From positions 1,116,001-1,180,000 of the forward strand of contig NZ_CP059557.1 of NCBI RefSeq assembly GCF_022828475.1: a stretch of 64,000 bases of DNA, read 5' to 3'. The stretch's first letter is position 1; every line of letters begins with the position of its first letter. The DNA comes from Saccharopolyspora gloriosae. GTDB lineage: Bacteria > Actinomycetota > Actinomycetes > Mycobacteriales > Pseudonocardiaceae. Below, piece by piece: positions 56,567 through 64,000 of this stretch. A program made the position numbers and the translations under genes. The notes below the pieces were generated by a model. It had not been told where the DNA came from. It ran no database searches and worked only from the letters and a program-made list of their open reading frames with translations.

Positions 56567-58033
56567 GTGGCACCGGTTTCGGCAAGGCGCGGCCAACGGG
56601 CCTTCGGCGTGATCTTCGCGCTGCTCACGTGCATCGTGCTGATCGGCGGGTGCTCGCGGGTGATCAGCGGTACCCCATCGGTGGCGGGTGGTCCCGCCAC
56701 CGACGACGTGGCCGGACTGCCCGTCGGCAACGGCCCCACCGGCGCCCGCACCGGGGTGGCCGACGCGGACCTGCCCGTCGAAGGCACCGACAACGGCGAG
56801 GTGGACGGGCTGGCCCGCAACGCCGTCGCCGACATCACGAAGTACTGGAAGGACGAGTTCCCCGAGTCCTTCGACGGCAAGCGGTTCGACGACGTGGAGC
56901 GGCTCGTCTCCTACGACTCGACGGCCCCCGGCGGCACCCTCTGCGGTGAGCGGACCCAGGGGCTGTCCAACGCCTTCTACTGCGGCAAGGAGAACCTCCT
57001 CGCCTGGGACCGCGCGGACCTGCTGCCGAAGCTGAACAACAGCTTCGGGGAGATCGCCGTGGTCACCGTCCTCGCCCACGAGATGGGCCACGCCGTGGAG
57101 CACCGCGCGGGCACCACCGGCACCGACGACCCGACGCTGGTGCTGGAGCAGCAGGCGGACTGCTTCACCGGATCGTTCTTCCGGCACGTCGCCGAAGGCG
57201 ACTCCGAGCACTTCCAGGTCTCCACCGGAGACGGCCTGAACAAGGTGATGGGCGTGCTCAACTACATCCGCGACACCCCCGGCGACACCGACTTCCAGGG
57301 CGCCGACGCGCACGGCAGCGCATTCGACCGCGTGACCGCCTTCCAGTACGGCTTCAGCGAAGGGCCGAAGCGCTGCGCCGCGATGGACGCCGCCGACGTG
57401 CAGCAGCGCACCACCCAGTTCCAGTTCTGGAAGAAGGCGCAGGAAACGGACCTGCCGGTGGACGAGAAGAACCTGCGAGCAGTGCGGGACAGCCTGCAGG
57501 AGGTCTTCCGCGACACCGGGGCGCTGCCACCGGAGCTCAGCACCGAGCCGCTGGCCTGCGACGGTGTTCGGGGCACCGCCCCGGCCGCCTACTGCCCGGC
57601 GAGCAACACGATCTCGTTGAGCATGGACGACCTGCAGCAGATCGCGAACCCGCCCGCGAAGGACGGCCCGGACTCCGGCTACGGGGATTTCGCCGCCTAC
57701 GCGCAGATCGCCTCCCGCTACGCGCTCTCCGTGCAGCAGGCGGCGGGCCTGCCGTTGACGGGGCAGAACGCTGGGCTGCGCACCGCCTGCATGGTGGGCT
57801 CCTGGAGCGGGTTGCTCGTCGAAGACCCCATCGGGCAGCGCAATCCCGTCGGGCAACTGCGGATGGCGCCCGGCGACATCGACGAAGGAGTGGCGGCACT
57901 GCTCGGCGACGACAGCCTCATCGCCGCCGACGTCAACGGCGACCAGGTGCCCGCCGGTTTCGCCCGCCTCGACGCGTTCCGCACCGGATTCCAGGACGGC
58001 TTCGGCCCTTGCAGCACCAAGTACGGGGCCTGA
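56567..58033 (+). CDS. zinc metallopeptidase-like lipoprotein (neutral zinc metallopeptidase family)
   Basis: The protein has 488 residues. The signal peptide ends in CIVLIGGC (Cys29). The zinc site is HEMGH at residues 171-175 in TVLAHEMGHAVEHRAG, and EQQADCFTGSFFRHVAEGD follows with a likely third ligand. The segment NAFYCGKENLLAWDRADLLP matches AYYCAAVDAVAWDRAALLP in the paralogue at 50621. GTG at 56567 with AGGACGGGA upstream. Its role outside the cell is unknown. Confidence 0.87.
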   Translation: MAPVSARRGQRAFGVIFALLTCIVLIGGCSRVISGTPSVAGGPATDDVAGLPVGNGPTGARTGVADADLPVEGTDNGEVDGLARNAVADITKYWKDEFPESFDGKRFDDVERLVSYDSTAPGGTLCGERTQGLSNAFYCGKENLLAWDRADLLPKLNNSFGEIAVVTVLAHEMGHAVEHRAGTTGTDDPTLVLEQQADCFTGSFFRHVAEGDSEHFQVSTGDGLNKVMGVLNYIRDTPGDTDFQGADAHGSAFDRVTAFQYGFSEGPKRCAAMDAADVQQRTTQFQFWKKAQETDLPVDEKNLRAVRDSLQEVFRDTGALPPELSTEPLACDGVRGTAPAAYCPASNTISLSMDDLQQIANPPAKDGPDSGYGDFAAYAQIASRYALSVQQAAGLPLTGQNAGLRTACMVGSWSGLLVEDPIGQRNPVGQLRMAPGDIDEGVAALLGDDSLIAADVNGDQVPAGFARLDAFRTGFQDGFGPCSTKYGA

Positions 58034-58069
58034 CTTCACGGCAACGCGGATCGCCCCGGAAGGGGCCGG

Positions 58070-58837
58070 TCAGCCGAACAAGAACGGCGTGTCGACGGAG
58101 CGGTCCGGCAGGGCCGGGCGGGTACGGCTCAGCATCCGATCGCGCAGCGCCTCGACGTCCGCGTCGGCCAGGCCCGCCGCACGCAGGTGCGCGGTGAGGT
58201 CGCGGTCGCCGATGATCGAGTGGACGATGCTCGCGGTGCTGGTGCCGTGCGCGCTGAGCAGGCGGCGGATCTCCGGCGCGTCGTCGGCCCGGCCCTCGGC
58301 GGCGGCCAGGACCCGCAGCGGCTCGTGGCTCAGAGCGTGGTCGGCCGCGATGACCTCGGCGCTCGCGCCCAGCAGGCCGAGCAGCACGAGCACGATCAGC
58401 CCGGTGCGGTCGCGGCCGCTGCCGCAGTGCACCAGCACCCCGCCCGGTTCGGCCCGCGCGATCGCCCCGACGACCTCGGCGATCCGCGGTGCGAAGCGGT
58501 CCACGAACGACGGGTAGTACAGCGGCGTGCACGACAGCGCACCGCCCCAGCGTTCCTGGAACTCGGTGTCGGAATGGTCGTCCAACGGGAAGCGCAGCGT
58601 GGTGAGCCCGGCGGGCCGCAGCGCCCGATCCGCCCCGTCCTCAGCTCCGTCGGTGAGGTCCACGACGGTGCGCACTCCGTGTTCCCACAACGCCGCCCAC
58701 CCGTCGACGCTCAAGAACACCGGATTCCCGGAGCGGACCACGGCTCCCCAGCGCACGTGCCCGCCACCCACCGGCAGCCCCCCGAGCTCCCGGCCGTTGA
58801 GCAACCCGTCCCAAGTCAGTACCCGAGATCCACCCAT
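58070..58837 (-). CDS. tyrosine/serine phosphatase (PTP superfamily)
   Basis: The protein has 255 residues. The phosphate loop is VLVHCGSGRDRTGLI (Cys138, Arg144), preceded by TVVDLTDGAEDGADRAL and the N-terminal NGRELGGLP. This is the pattern of MPtpB-like phosphatases (DUF of tyrosine phosphatase family 3). ATG at 58837, with a GTG at 58852 as an alternative. No secretion signal is seen, so the enzyme is expected in the cytoplasm unless exported by another route. Confidence 0.88.
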   Translation of the reverse strand: MGGSRVLTWDGLLNGRELGGLPVGGGHVRWGAVVRSGNPVFLSVDGWAALWEHGVRTVVDLTDGAEDGADRALRPAGLTTLRFPLDDHSDTEFQERWGGALSCTPLYYPSFVDRFAPRIAEVVGAIARAEPGGVLVHCGSGRDRTGLIVLVLLGLLGASAEVIAADHALSHEPLRVLAAAEGRADDAPEIRRLLSAHGTSTASIVHSIIGDRDLTAHLRAAGLADADVEALRDRMLSRTRPALPDRSVDTPFLFG

Positions 58838-59002
58838 CCCCGGAAGACGCACGAGCCCGCCCGCAGTTGTACACCGGACGGCGGAATCAACCCCCCCACA
58901 ACGTCCCGCCCCGCGGCGAGGCCGGTGCTTCGCGGCGCAACCGTGCAGTTGGCGGACGCAGCCCGCGAAGGACGGCAAAGCAGCCCACCTCACGGCCGAA
59001 GG

Positions 59003-59108
59003 CCCTGCTTTGCGGCGTAGCCGTGTTCTGCGGCCGGAGGCCGTGCTTGGCGGCGTAGCCGTGTTCTGCGGCCGGAGGCCGTGCTTGGCGGCGTAGCCGT
59101 GCTTGTAT
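59003..59108. repeat. 38-bp tandem repeat
   Basis: Units begin at 59003, 59041 and 59079 with a period of exactly 38 (start CCGTGCTTGGCGGCGTAGCC, the first unit with two changes). The third is partial and leads into the small hairpin of family B copy 5. Units are GC-rich and resemble the flank of the other B copies. Confidence 0.88.
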
Positions 59109-59254
59109 GCGCGTCAGCGCATAGCCCACGTCGAGAAGCCGCTCACCGGCGGGTTCTCAGTTGCTTCCTCGCGAGGACAGCTTTTTCCCTCGTGGCGGAG
59201 CCACTTGGGAAAAAGATCCCGCAGCGAGGAAGCAACTGAGGTTCCGCTACCCGA
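59104..59254. repeat. family B repeat, copy 5 (forward)
   Basis: The small hairpin is TATGCGC-GTCA-GCGCATA (59105-59122). Main stem arms are CAGTTGCTTCCTCGC (59158-59172) and GCGAGGAAGCAACTG (59224-59238). It ends about 100 bases before hrpA and lies between the divergent phosphatase and helicase genes. Confidence 0.94.
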
Positions 59255-59351
59255 CACCAGAGCAAAACGACCGGGGGAGAGAGGACTCCGACAGGAGTCA
59301 CACCTGACCGGCGTAAAACCGGTGGCGCGGTTCTCTATCCTGGAACGAAGT

Positions 59352-62300
59352 ATGGGTACGTCACCTGTGAGCTCCCCGCTGGCCGACCTGCGCGGCCGCC
59401 TGCCCGAGCTGATGTTCAACGACCAGCGCAGGCTCCGCCGCCGCATCGAGGGCGCCCGCAAGATCCGGGACGCCGCGAAGCTGGAGTCCGCCACCGGCGA
59501 GATCGCCGCCGAGGTGGCGGCCGCCGAGCAGCGCGTCGAGCGGCGTCGCGGCGCGGTCCCGGCCATCGGCTACCCCGAGCAGCTCCCCGTCAGCGCGCGC
59601 CGCGAGGACCTGCTGGCGGCGATCCGGGACAACCAGGTGGTGATCGTCGCGGGTGAGACCGGCTCCGGCAAGACCACCCAGATCCCGAAGATGTGCCTGG
59701 AGCTGGGTCGTGGTGTGCAGGGCGTCATCGGGCACACCCAGCCGCGCAGGCTCGCGGCCCGCACCGTCGCCGAACGGGTCGCCGAGGAGCTCGGCACCGA
59801 ACTCGGGGAGGCCGTCGGCTACCAGGTGCGGTTCACCGAGCGGGCCGGTGAGTCGACGCTGGTGAAGTTGATGACCGACGGGATCCTGCTCGCCGAGATC
59901 CAGCGGGACCGGCTGCTGCGCCGCTACGACACGCTGATCATCGACGAGGCGCACGAGCGCAGCTTGAACATCGACTTCATCCTCGGCTACCTCAAGCAGC
60001 TGCTGCCGCGCCGACCCGACCTCAAAGTGATCATCACGTCGGCGACGATCGACCCGGACCGGTTCTCCCGGCACTTCGGCGACGCCCCCATCGTGGAGGT
60101 CTCCGGCCGCACCTTTCCGGTCGAGGTGCGCTACCGGCCGTTGGTGGAGGAATCGCCGGACCCGGATCTGCCCGTCAACGAGCGGGATCAGACGCAGGCC
60201 ATCTGCGACGCCGTCGACGAGCTCGGCGCGGAGGGCACCGGCGACGTCCTGGTGTTCCTCAGCGGTGAACGGGAGATCCGGGACACCGCGGACGCGTTGA
60301 ACCAGCAGAAGCTGCGCAACACCGAGGTGCTGCCGTTGTACGCGCGCCTGTCGGCCGCCGAGCAGCACCGCGCGTTCCAGCCGCACACCGGCAGGCGCAT
60401 CGTGCTGGCCACCAACGTCGCCGAGACCTCGCTGACGGTGCCCGGCATCAAGTACGTCATCGACCCCGGCACCGCGCGCATCTCCCGCTACAGCTTCCGC
60501 ACGAAGGTGCAGCGGCTGCCGATCGAACCCGTTTCGCAGGCGTCGGCGAACCAGCGCAAGGGCCGCTGCGGGCGAGTGTCCGAAGGCATCTGCATCCGCC
60601 TGTACTCGGAGCAGGACTTCGATTCCCGCCCCAAATTCACCGATCCGGAGATCCTGCGCACCAACCTCGCCTCGGTGATCCTGCAGATGACCTCGCTGGG
60701 ACTGGGCGATGTGGCGTCGTTCCCGTTCCTGGAACCACCGGATCGCCGCCAGATCACCGACGGCGTCAACCTGCTGCACGAGCTCGGCGCGCTGGACGAG
60801 ACCGGCGAGGACGACGGCCGCAAGCTCACCTCGATCGGCCGCACCCTGGCGCAACTGCCCATCGATCCGCGGCTGGCGCGGATGGTGATCGCCGCCGAAC
60901 GCAACGGCTGCCTGCATGAAACCCTCGTCATCGCCTCCGGACTGTCCATTCAGGACCCGCGGGAGCGGCCCGCGGAACACCAGCAGGCGGCGGGGGAGAA
61001 GCACGCCCGGTTCAGCGACAAGGAATCGGACTTCCTGGCGTTGGTGAACCTGTGGAACCACCTGCGCGAGCAGCAGCGCGAACTGTCCTCGAACCAGTTC
61101 CGCAAGCAGTGCAAGGCGGACTTCCTGAACTACCTGCGGGTGCGCGAGTGGCAGGACCTCTACTCGCAGCTGCGGCAGATGGCGAAGTCGCTCGACATGT
61201 CGCTCAACGACGAGCCCGCCGATTCCGAGCGGGTGCACCGGTCGCTGCTGGCCGGGCTGCTCTCGCACATCGGGCTCAAGGACACCGACAAGAAGACGGA
61301 GAAGGCGGGTCCGCGGCAGCGCGGCGCCACCGAATACCTCGGTGCCCGCAACGCGAAGTTCGCGATCTTCCCCGGCTCCGCGTTGTTCAAGAAGCCGCCG
61401 CGGTTCGTGATGTCCGCCGAACTGGTGGAGACCTCCCGGTTGTGGGGCCGGGTCAACGCCCGCATCGAACCCGAATGGGTCGAGGACCTCGCCCAGCACC
61501 TGGTGAAGCGCAGCTACAGCGAACCGCACTGGGAGAAGAACCGCGCCGCCGTGATGGCGAGCGAGAAGGTCACCCTGTTCGGCGTGCCGCTGGTCGCCGG
61601 GCGCAAGGTCAACTACGGCCGCGTCGAACCGGAACTGTGCCGGGAACTGTTCATCAGGCACGCCCTCGTCGAAGGCGACTGGGACACGAACCACCGGTTC
61701 TTCCACGACAACCGCGCGCTGCTCGCCGAAGTGGAGGACCTGGAGGAACGCGCTCGCCGCAGGGACATCCTCGTGGACGACGAAACGCTGTTCGAGTTCT
61801 ACGACCAGCGGGTCGGTGCCGAAGTCGTCTCCGGCAGGCACTTCGACACCTGGTGGAAGAAGACCCGCCGCGAGCAGCCGGACCTGCTCAACTTCGAGAA
61901 GTCCATGCTCATCAACCAGGAGTCGGCGCGGGTCACCGACCACGACTACCCGGACACCTGGCAGCAGGGCGGGCACCGGCTGGAGTTGACCTACCAGTTC
62001 GAGCCGGGCTCCGACGCCGACGGCGTCACCGTGCACCTCCCGCTGGCGGTGCTCAACCAGATCGAACCCGCCGGGTTCGACTGGCAGATCCCCGGGCTGC
62101 GCGAAGAACTCGTCATCGCGTTGCTGAAGTCGCTGCCGAAGACGTTGCGGCGCAACTTCGTTCCGGTGCCCGACCACGCCCGCGCCGCGCTGTCCCGGAT
62201 GCCGGTGATGCGCGGCGACCTCGTCGGTGCGCTGAGCGAGCAGCTGCGCGCCATGACCGGGGTGACCGTGCCACCGGACGCGTTCGACGTGGACGCGTTG

Positions 62301-63305
62301 CCGGAACACCTGAAGATGTCGTTCCGCGTGATCGACGGGGACGGCAAGAAGCTCGCCGAGTCCAAGGATCTCGACGCGCTCAAGCAGCGGCTGCGCCCGA
62401 AGCTGCGCGCCGAGATCTCCGCGGCCGCCGACACCGTCGAACGCACCGGGCTGAGCTCGTGGAGCTTCGGTGAGCTGCCGCGCACCTTCGAGAAGGAACG
62501 TGGCGGCAACTCGGTCAAGGCCTACCCGTCCCTTGTGGACGAGGGCGACTCGGTCGCGGTCCGCATGTTCGACACCGAAGCCGAACAGCGCCGCGCGTTG
62601 TGGCACGGCACCCGGCGGCTGTTGCTGCTGAACCTGCCGTCACCGGTGAAGTCCTTGCAACGAGGCATGAACGCGCGCACCCGCGTCGTACTCGGCACCG
62701 GCCCGCACGGCGACATCACGCGCCTGCTCGAGGACTGCGTGACCTGCGCCGTGGACAAGCTCGTCGCAGACGCGGGCGGACCGGTGTGGAGCCAGGACGG
62801 ATTCGCCGCGCTGAAGGCGAAGGTGCGGGCCGGTCTCGGCCCCGTCACCGCCGATACCGCCGCCAAGGTGGAGAAGGTGCTCAACGCGGCGCAGCAAGCC
62901 CGATCGGCACTGGCGGACCGGGAACGCACCATGCCCGCGGACTCGCTGGCCGACGTCAAGGAACAGCTCGAAGGGCTGCTCCACCCCGGATTCGTCGCCG
63001 GAACCGGATGGGACCGGCTGCCGGACCTGGAGCGGTACCTGCGCGCCATCGAGCACCGGCTGGACAAGGTGCAGCACCATCCGCAGCGCGACCGGCAGTG
63101 GATGGCGCAGATCGACGAGGTGCGGGACCGCTACCTGGATCTGCTCGACGCCGTCCCCGACGGTCGCGCGCCCGGTGCGGAACTGCGCAAGGTCGGCTGG
63201 ATGATCGAGGAGTTCCGCGTTTCGCTGTTCGCGCAGGCGTTGGGGACCCCGCACGCCGTCTCCGCCAAGCGCATTCACCGGGCTTTGGATAAGGCTGCTC
63301 GGTGA
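59352..63305 (+). CDS. hrpA: ATP-dependent RNA helicase HrpA
   Basis: The protein has 1317 residues, the full length of bacterial HrpA, a DEAH-box helicase that rescues stalled ribosomes and remodels RNA. Motif I is GETGSGKTTQIPK (residues 101 onward), motif Ia TQPRRLAARTVAERVAEELG, motif II DEAH at 198-201 and motif III SAT. Motif VI is QRKGRCGRVSEGICIRLYS. A helicase-associated domain and the long DUF3418 C-terminal region follow. The ATG at 59352 is chosen because upstream codons belong to the repeat. TATCCT lies 10 bases upstream. Confidence 0.94.
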   Translation: MGTSPVSSPLADLRGRLPELMFNDQRRLRRRIEGARKIRDAAKLESATGEIAAEVAAAEQRVERRRGAVPAIGYPEQLPVSARREDLLAAIRDNQVVIVAGETGSGKTTQIPKMCLELGRGVQGVIGHTQPRRLAARTVAERVAEELGTELGEAVGYQVRFTERAGESTLVKLMTDGILLAEIQRDRLLRRYDTLIIDEAHERSLNIDFILGYLKQLLPRRPDLKVIITSATIDPDRFSRHFGDAPIVEVSGRTFPVEVRYRPLVEESPDPDLPVNERDQTQAICDAVDELGAEGTGDVLVFLSGEREIRDTADALNQQKLRNTEVLPLYARLSAAEQHRAFQPHTGRRIVLATNVAETSLTVPGIKYVIDPGTARISRYSFRTKVQRLPIEPVSQASANQRKGRCGRVSEGICIRLYSEQDFDSRPKFTDPEILRTNLASVILQMTSLGLGDVASFPFLEPPDRRQITDGVNLLHELGALDETGEDDGRKLTSIGRTLAQLPIDPRLARMVIAAERNGCLHETLVIASGLSIQDPRERPAEHQQAAGEKHARFSDKESDFLALVNLWNHLREQQRELSSNQFRKQCKADFLNYLRVREWQDLYSQLRQMAKSLDMSLNDEPADSERVHRSLLAGLLSHIGLKDTDKKTEKAGPRQRGATEYLGARNAKFAIFPGSALFKKPPRFVMSAELVETSRLWGRVNARIEPEWVEDLAQHLVKRSYSEPHWEKNRAAVMASEKVTLFGVPLVAGRKVNYGRVEPELCRELFIRHALVEGDWDTNHRFFHDNRALLAEVEDLEERARRRDILVDDETLFEFYDQRVGAEVVSGRHFDTWWKKTRREQPDLLNFEKSMLINQESARVTDHDYPDTWQQGGHRLELTYQFEPGSDADGVTVHLPLAVLNQIEPAGFDWQIPGLREELVIALLKSLPKTLRRNFVPVPDHARAALSRMPVMRGDLVGALSEQLRAMTGVTVPPDAFDVDALPEHLKMSFRVIDGDGKKLAESKDLDALKQRLRPKLRAEISAAADTVERTGLSSWSFGELPRTFEKERGGNSVKAYPSLVDEGDSVAVRMFDTEAEQRRALWHGTRRLLLLNLPSPVKSLQRGMNARTRVVLGTGPHGDITRLLEDCVTCAVDKLVADAGGPVWSQDGFAALKAKVRAGLGPVTADTAAKVEKVLNAAQQARSALADRERTMPADSLADVKEQLEGLLHPGFVAGTGWDRLPDLERYLRAIEHRLDKVQHHPQRDRQWMAQIDEVRDRYLDLLDAVPDGRAPGAELRKVGWMIEEFRVSLFAQALGTPHAVSAKRIHRALDKAAR

Positions 63306-63318
63306 AGGCTGCTTGGGG

Positions 63319-63540
63319 GGTCGGGTGGCGGAACCTCAGTTGGTCTCTCGCTGCGGGATCTTTTTCCCTAGTGGCTCCGCCACGAGGGAAAAAGCTGTCC
63401 TCGCGAGAGACCAACTGAGAACCCGCCGGTGGTCGGCTTTTCGACGTGGGCTATGCGCTTCGCGCATACAGGCACGGCTTCGCCGCAAGGCAGGCTTGCT
63501 TCGCGGCCCAACTGCACGGCTTCGCCGCAAGGCAGGCCGT
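63319..63540. repeat. family B repeat, copy 6 (reverse)
   Basis: Stem arms are CAGTTGGTCTCTCGC (63337-63351) and GCGAGAGACCAACTG (63403-63417). The inner stem is CTTTTTCCC-like with one change (TTTTTCCCTAGTGGC). The small hairpin is TATGCGC-TTC-GCGCATA (63452-63468). It lies between convergent hrpA and DegV genes. Confidence 0.93.
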
Positions 63541-63602
63541 TGGCCGTGAGGCAGGCGGGGCTTCCGCTCAGAGGTTCGGACTTCGGGGCGTGAGGGGTGG
63601 GG

Positions 63603-64000
63603 TCAGACTGCTGGGGAGACTGTTAAGCCCAAGGCTCCGGGGCCGGCGTGGGCGCCGATGATCGCGCTGGTTTCGGCGATGACGACGCGGCGGACCTGGG
63701 GGAGTTGGGCCTTCAACTGCTCGGCCACCTCGTTGGCGCGCTCGGCGTACTGGAAGTGCTCGATGCCGATGTCGACCTGGCCGTCACCGGCACGGCTCAC
63801 GGCCTGGCGCACGGCCTTCTTCAACGCGCGATCCGGTCCACGGCCTTTCACCAGCGGCTCCAGGATCCCTTCGCGCAGCACCAGCACGGGCTTGATGGAC
63901 AGCGCCTGGCCGAGCATCGCCTGAGCGCGGCCCACCCGGCCGCTGCGGCGCAGGTACTCCAAGGTGTCCACGTAGATCATCTGCGTGGTGCTGCGCAGCC
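63603..64000 (-). CDS. DegV family protein (C-terminal part)
   Basis: The open frame runs beyond the right edge, and 132 residues are present. MIYVDTLEYLRRSGRVGRAQ with AMLGQALSIKPVLVLREGIL is the DegV-family signature before the C-terminal fatty-acid-binding lobe. The end has IIGAHAGPGALGLTVSPAV, with the His-Gly-Gly-type loop that closes over the ligand. DegV proteins bind fatty acids and hand them to fatty acid kinase in some Gram-positives. The start lies outside the window. Confidence 0.9.
   Translation of the reverse strand, partial: LRSTTQMIYVDTLEYLRRSGRVGRAQAMLGQALSIKPVLVLREGILEPLVKGRGPDRALKKAVRQAVSRAGDGQVDIGIEHFQYAERANEVAEQLKAQLPQVRRVVIAETSAIIGAHAGPGALGLTVSPAV

Noticed and set aside
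59361-62606. 1081-residue minus-strand ORF opposite hrpA
   Set aside because: It lies wholly inside hrpA on the other strand and has no recognisable domain or start.

Overview
The window is high-GC actinobacterial DNA. GTG and TTG starts are common, and many genes look leaderless, with a TANNNT-like -10 box 6-8 bases before the start codon. Gene content and order point to the Pseudonocardiaceae. The dispersed palindromes and their translated forms remind me of Saccharopolyspora, but that genus assignment is an inference from memory. Much of the gene set matches a chromosomal neighbourhood of Mycobacterium tuberculosis (roughly Rv1301-Rv1328): Sua5-like protein, WecA-like transferase, AtpI-like protein, atpBEFHAGDC, DUF2550 protein, cob(I)alamin adenosyltransferase, murA, nucS, methylmalonyl-CoA epimerase, thiolase, YbbN-like thioredoxin and glgP. 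Here the order is rearranged, so this is core chromosome rather than an island.

Layout. 1-9.9 kb: end of a membrane protein, a frameshifted TetR gene, methylmalonyl-CoA epimerase, a secreted protein, thiolase, a membrane protein, dinB, a thioredoxin-TPR protein, a chaplin-like secreted protein, a thiamine-binding-type protein, MarR and DUF3817 genes. 10-14.3 kb: a LacI repressor with its own operator-like palindromes, followed by a sugar ABC importer (ATPase, permease, binding lipoprotein). 14.4-26.3 kb: alpha/beta hydrolase, Sua5-like gene, wecA, atpI-like gene, the complete F1Fo-ATP synthase genes and a DUF2550 gene. A strong terminator and a repeat separate atpC from atpD. 26.4-33.2 kb: two GNAT acetyltransferases, adenosyltransferase, murA (Asp in place of the fosfomycin-target Cys), LysE exporter, DUF574 methyltransferase, NUDIX and an APC permease. 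33.3-45 kb: nucS, a sodium:solute symporter with a small membrane partner, a doubly frameshifted lipoprotein, aldehyde dehydrogenase, the dhaKLM operon, an intact lipoprotein, a small zinc-ribbon-like protein and a hydrolase. 45-64 kb: THUMP-like methyltransferase, enoyl-CoA hydratase, ABC ATPase, cysteine dioxygenase plus rhodanese behind a probable Cys-type leader peptide, two related zinc-metallopeptidase lipoproteins, glgP, a TPR membrane protein, a tyrosine phosphatase, hrpA and the end of a DegV gene.

The most unusual content is between genes. Family A is a 52-bp palindrome whose 26-bp arms each contain a smaller palindrome. It occurs as inverted pairs, direct pairs, single arms and a 130-bp tandem array, at about 15 places. 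Family B is a roughly 100-bp hairpin with a flanking small hairpin, in six copies. Its stem sequences differ between copies but usually change on both sides, so pairing is kept. Both families create spurious ORFs that could be mistaken for genes.
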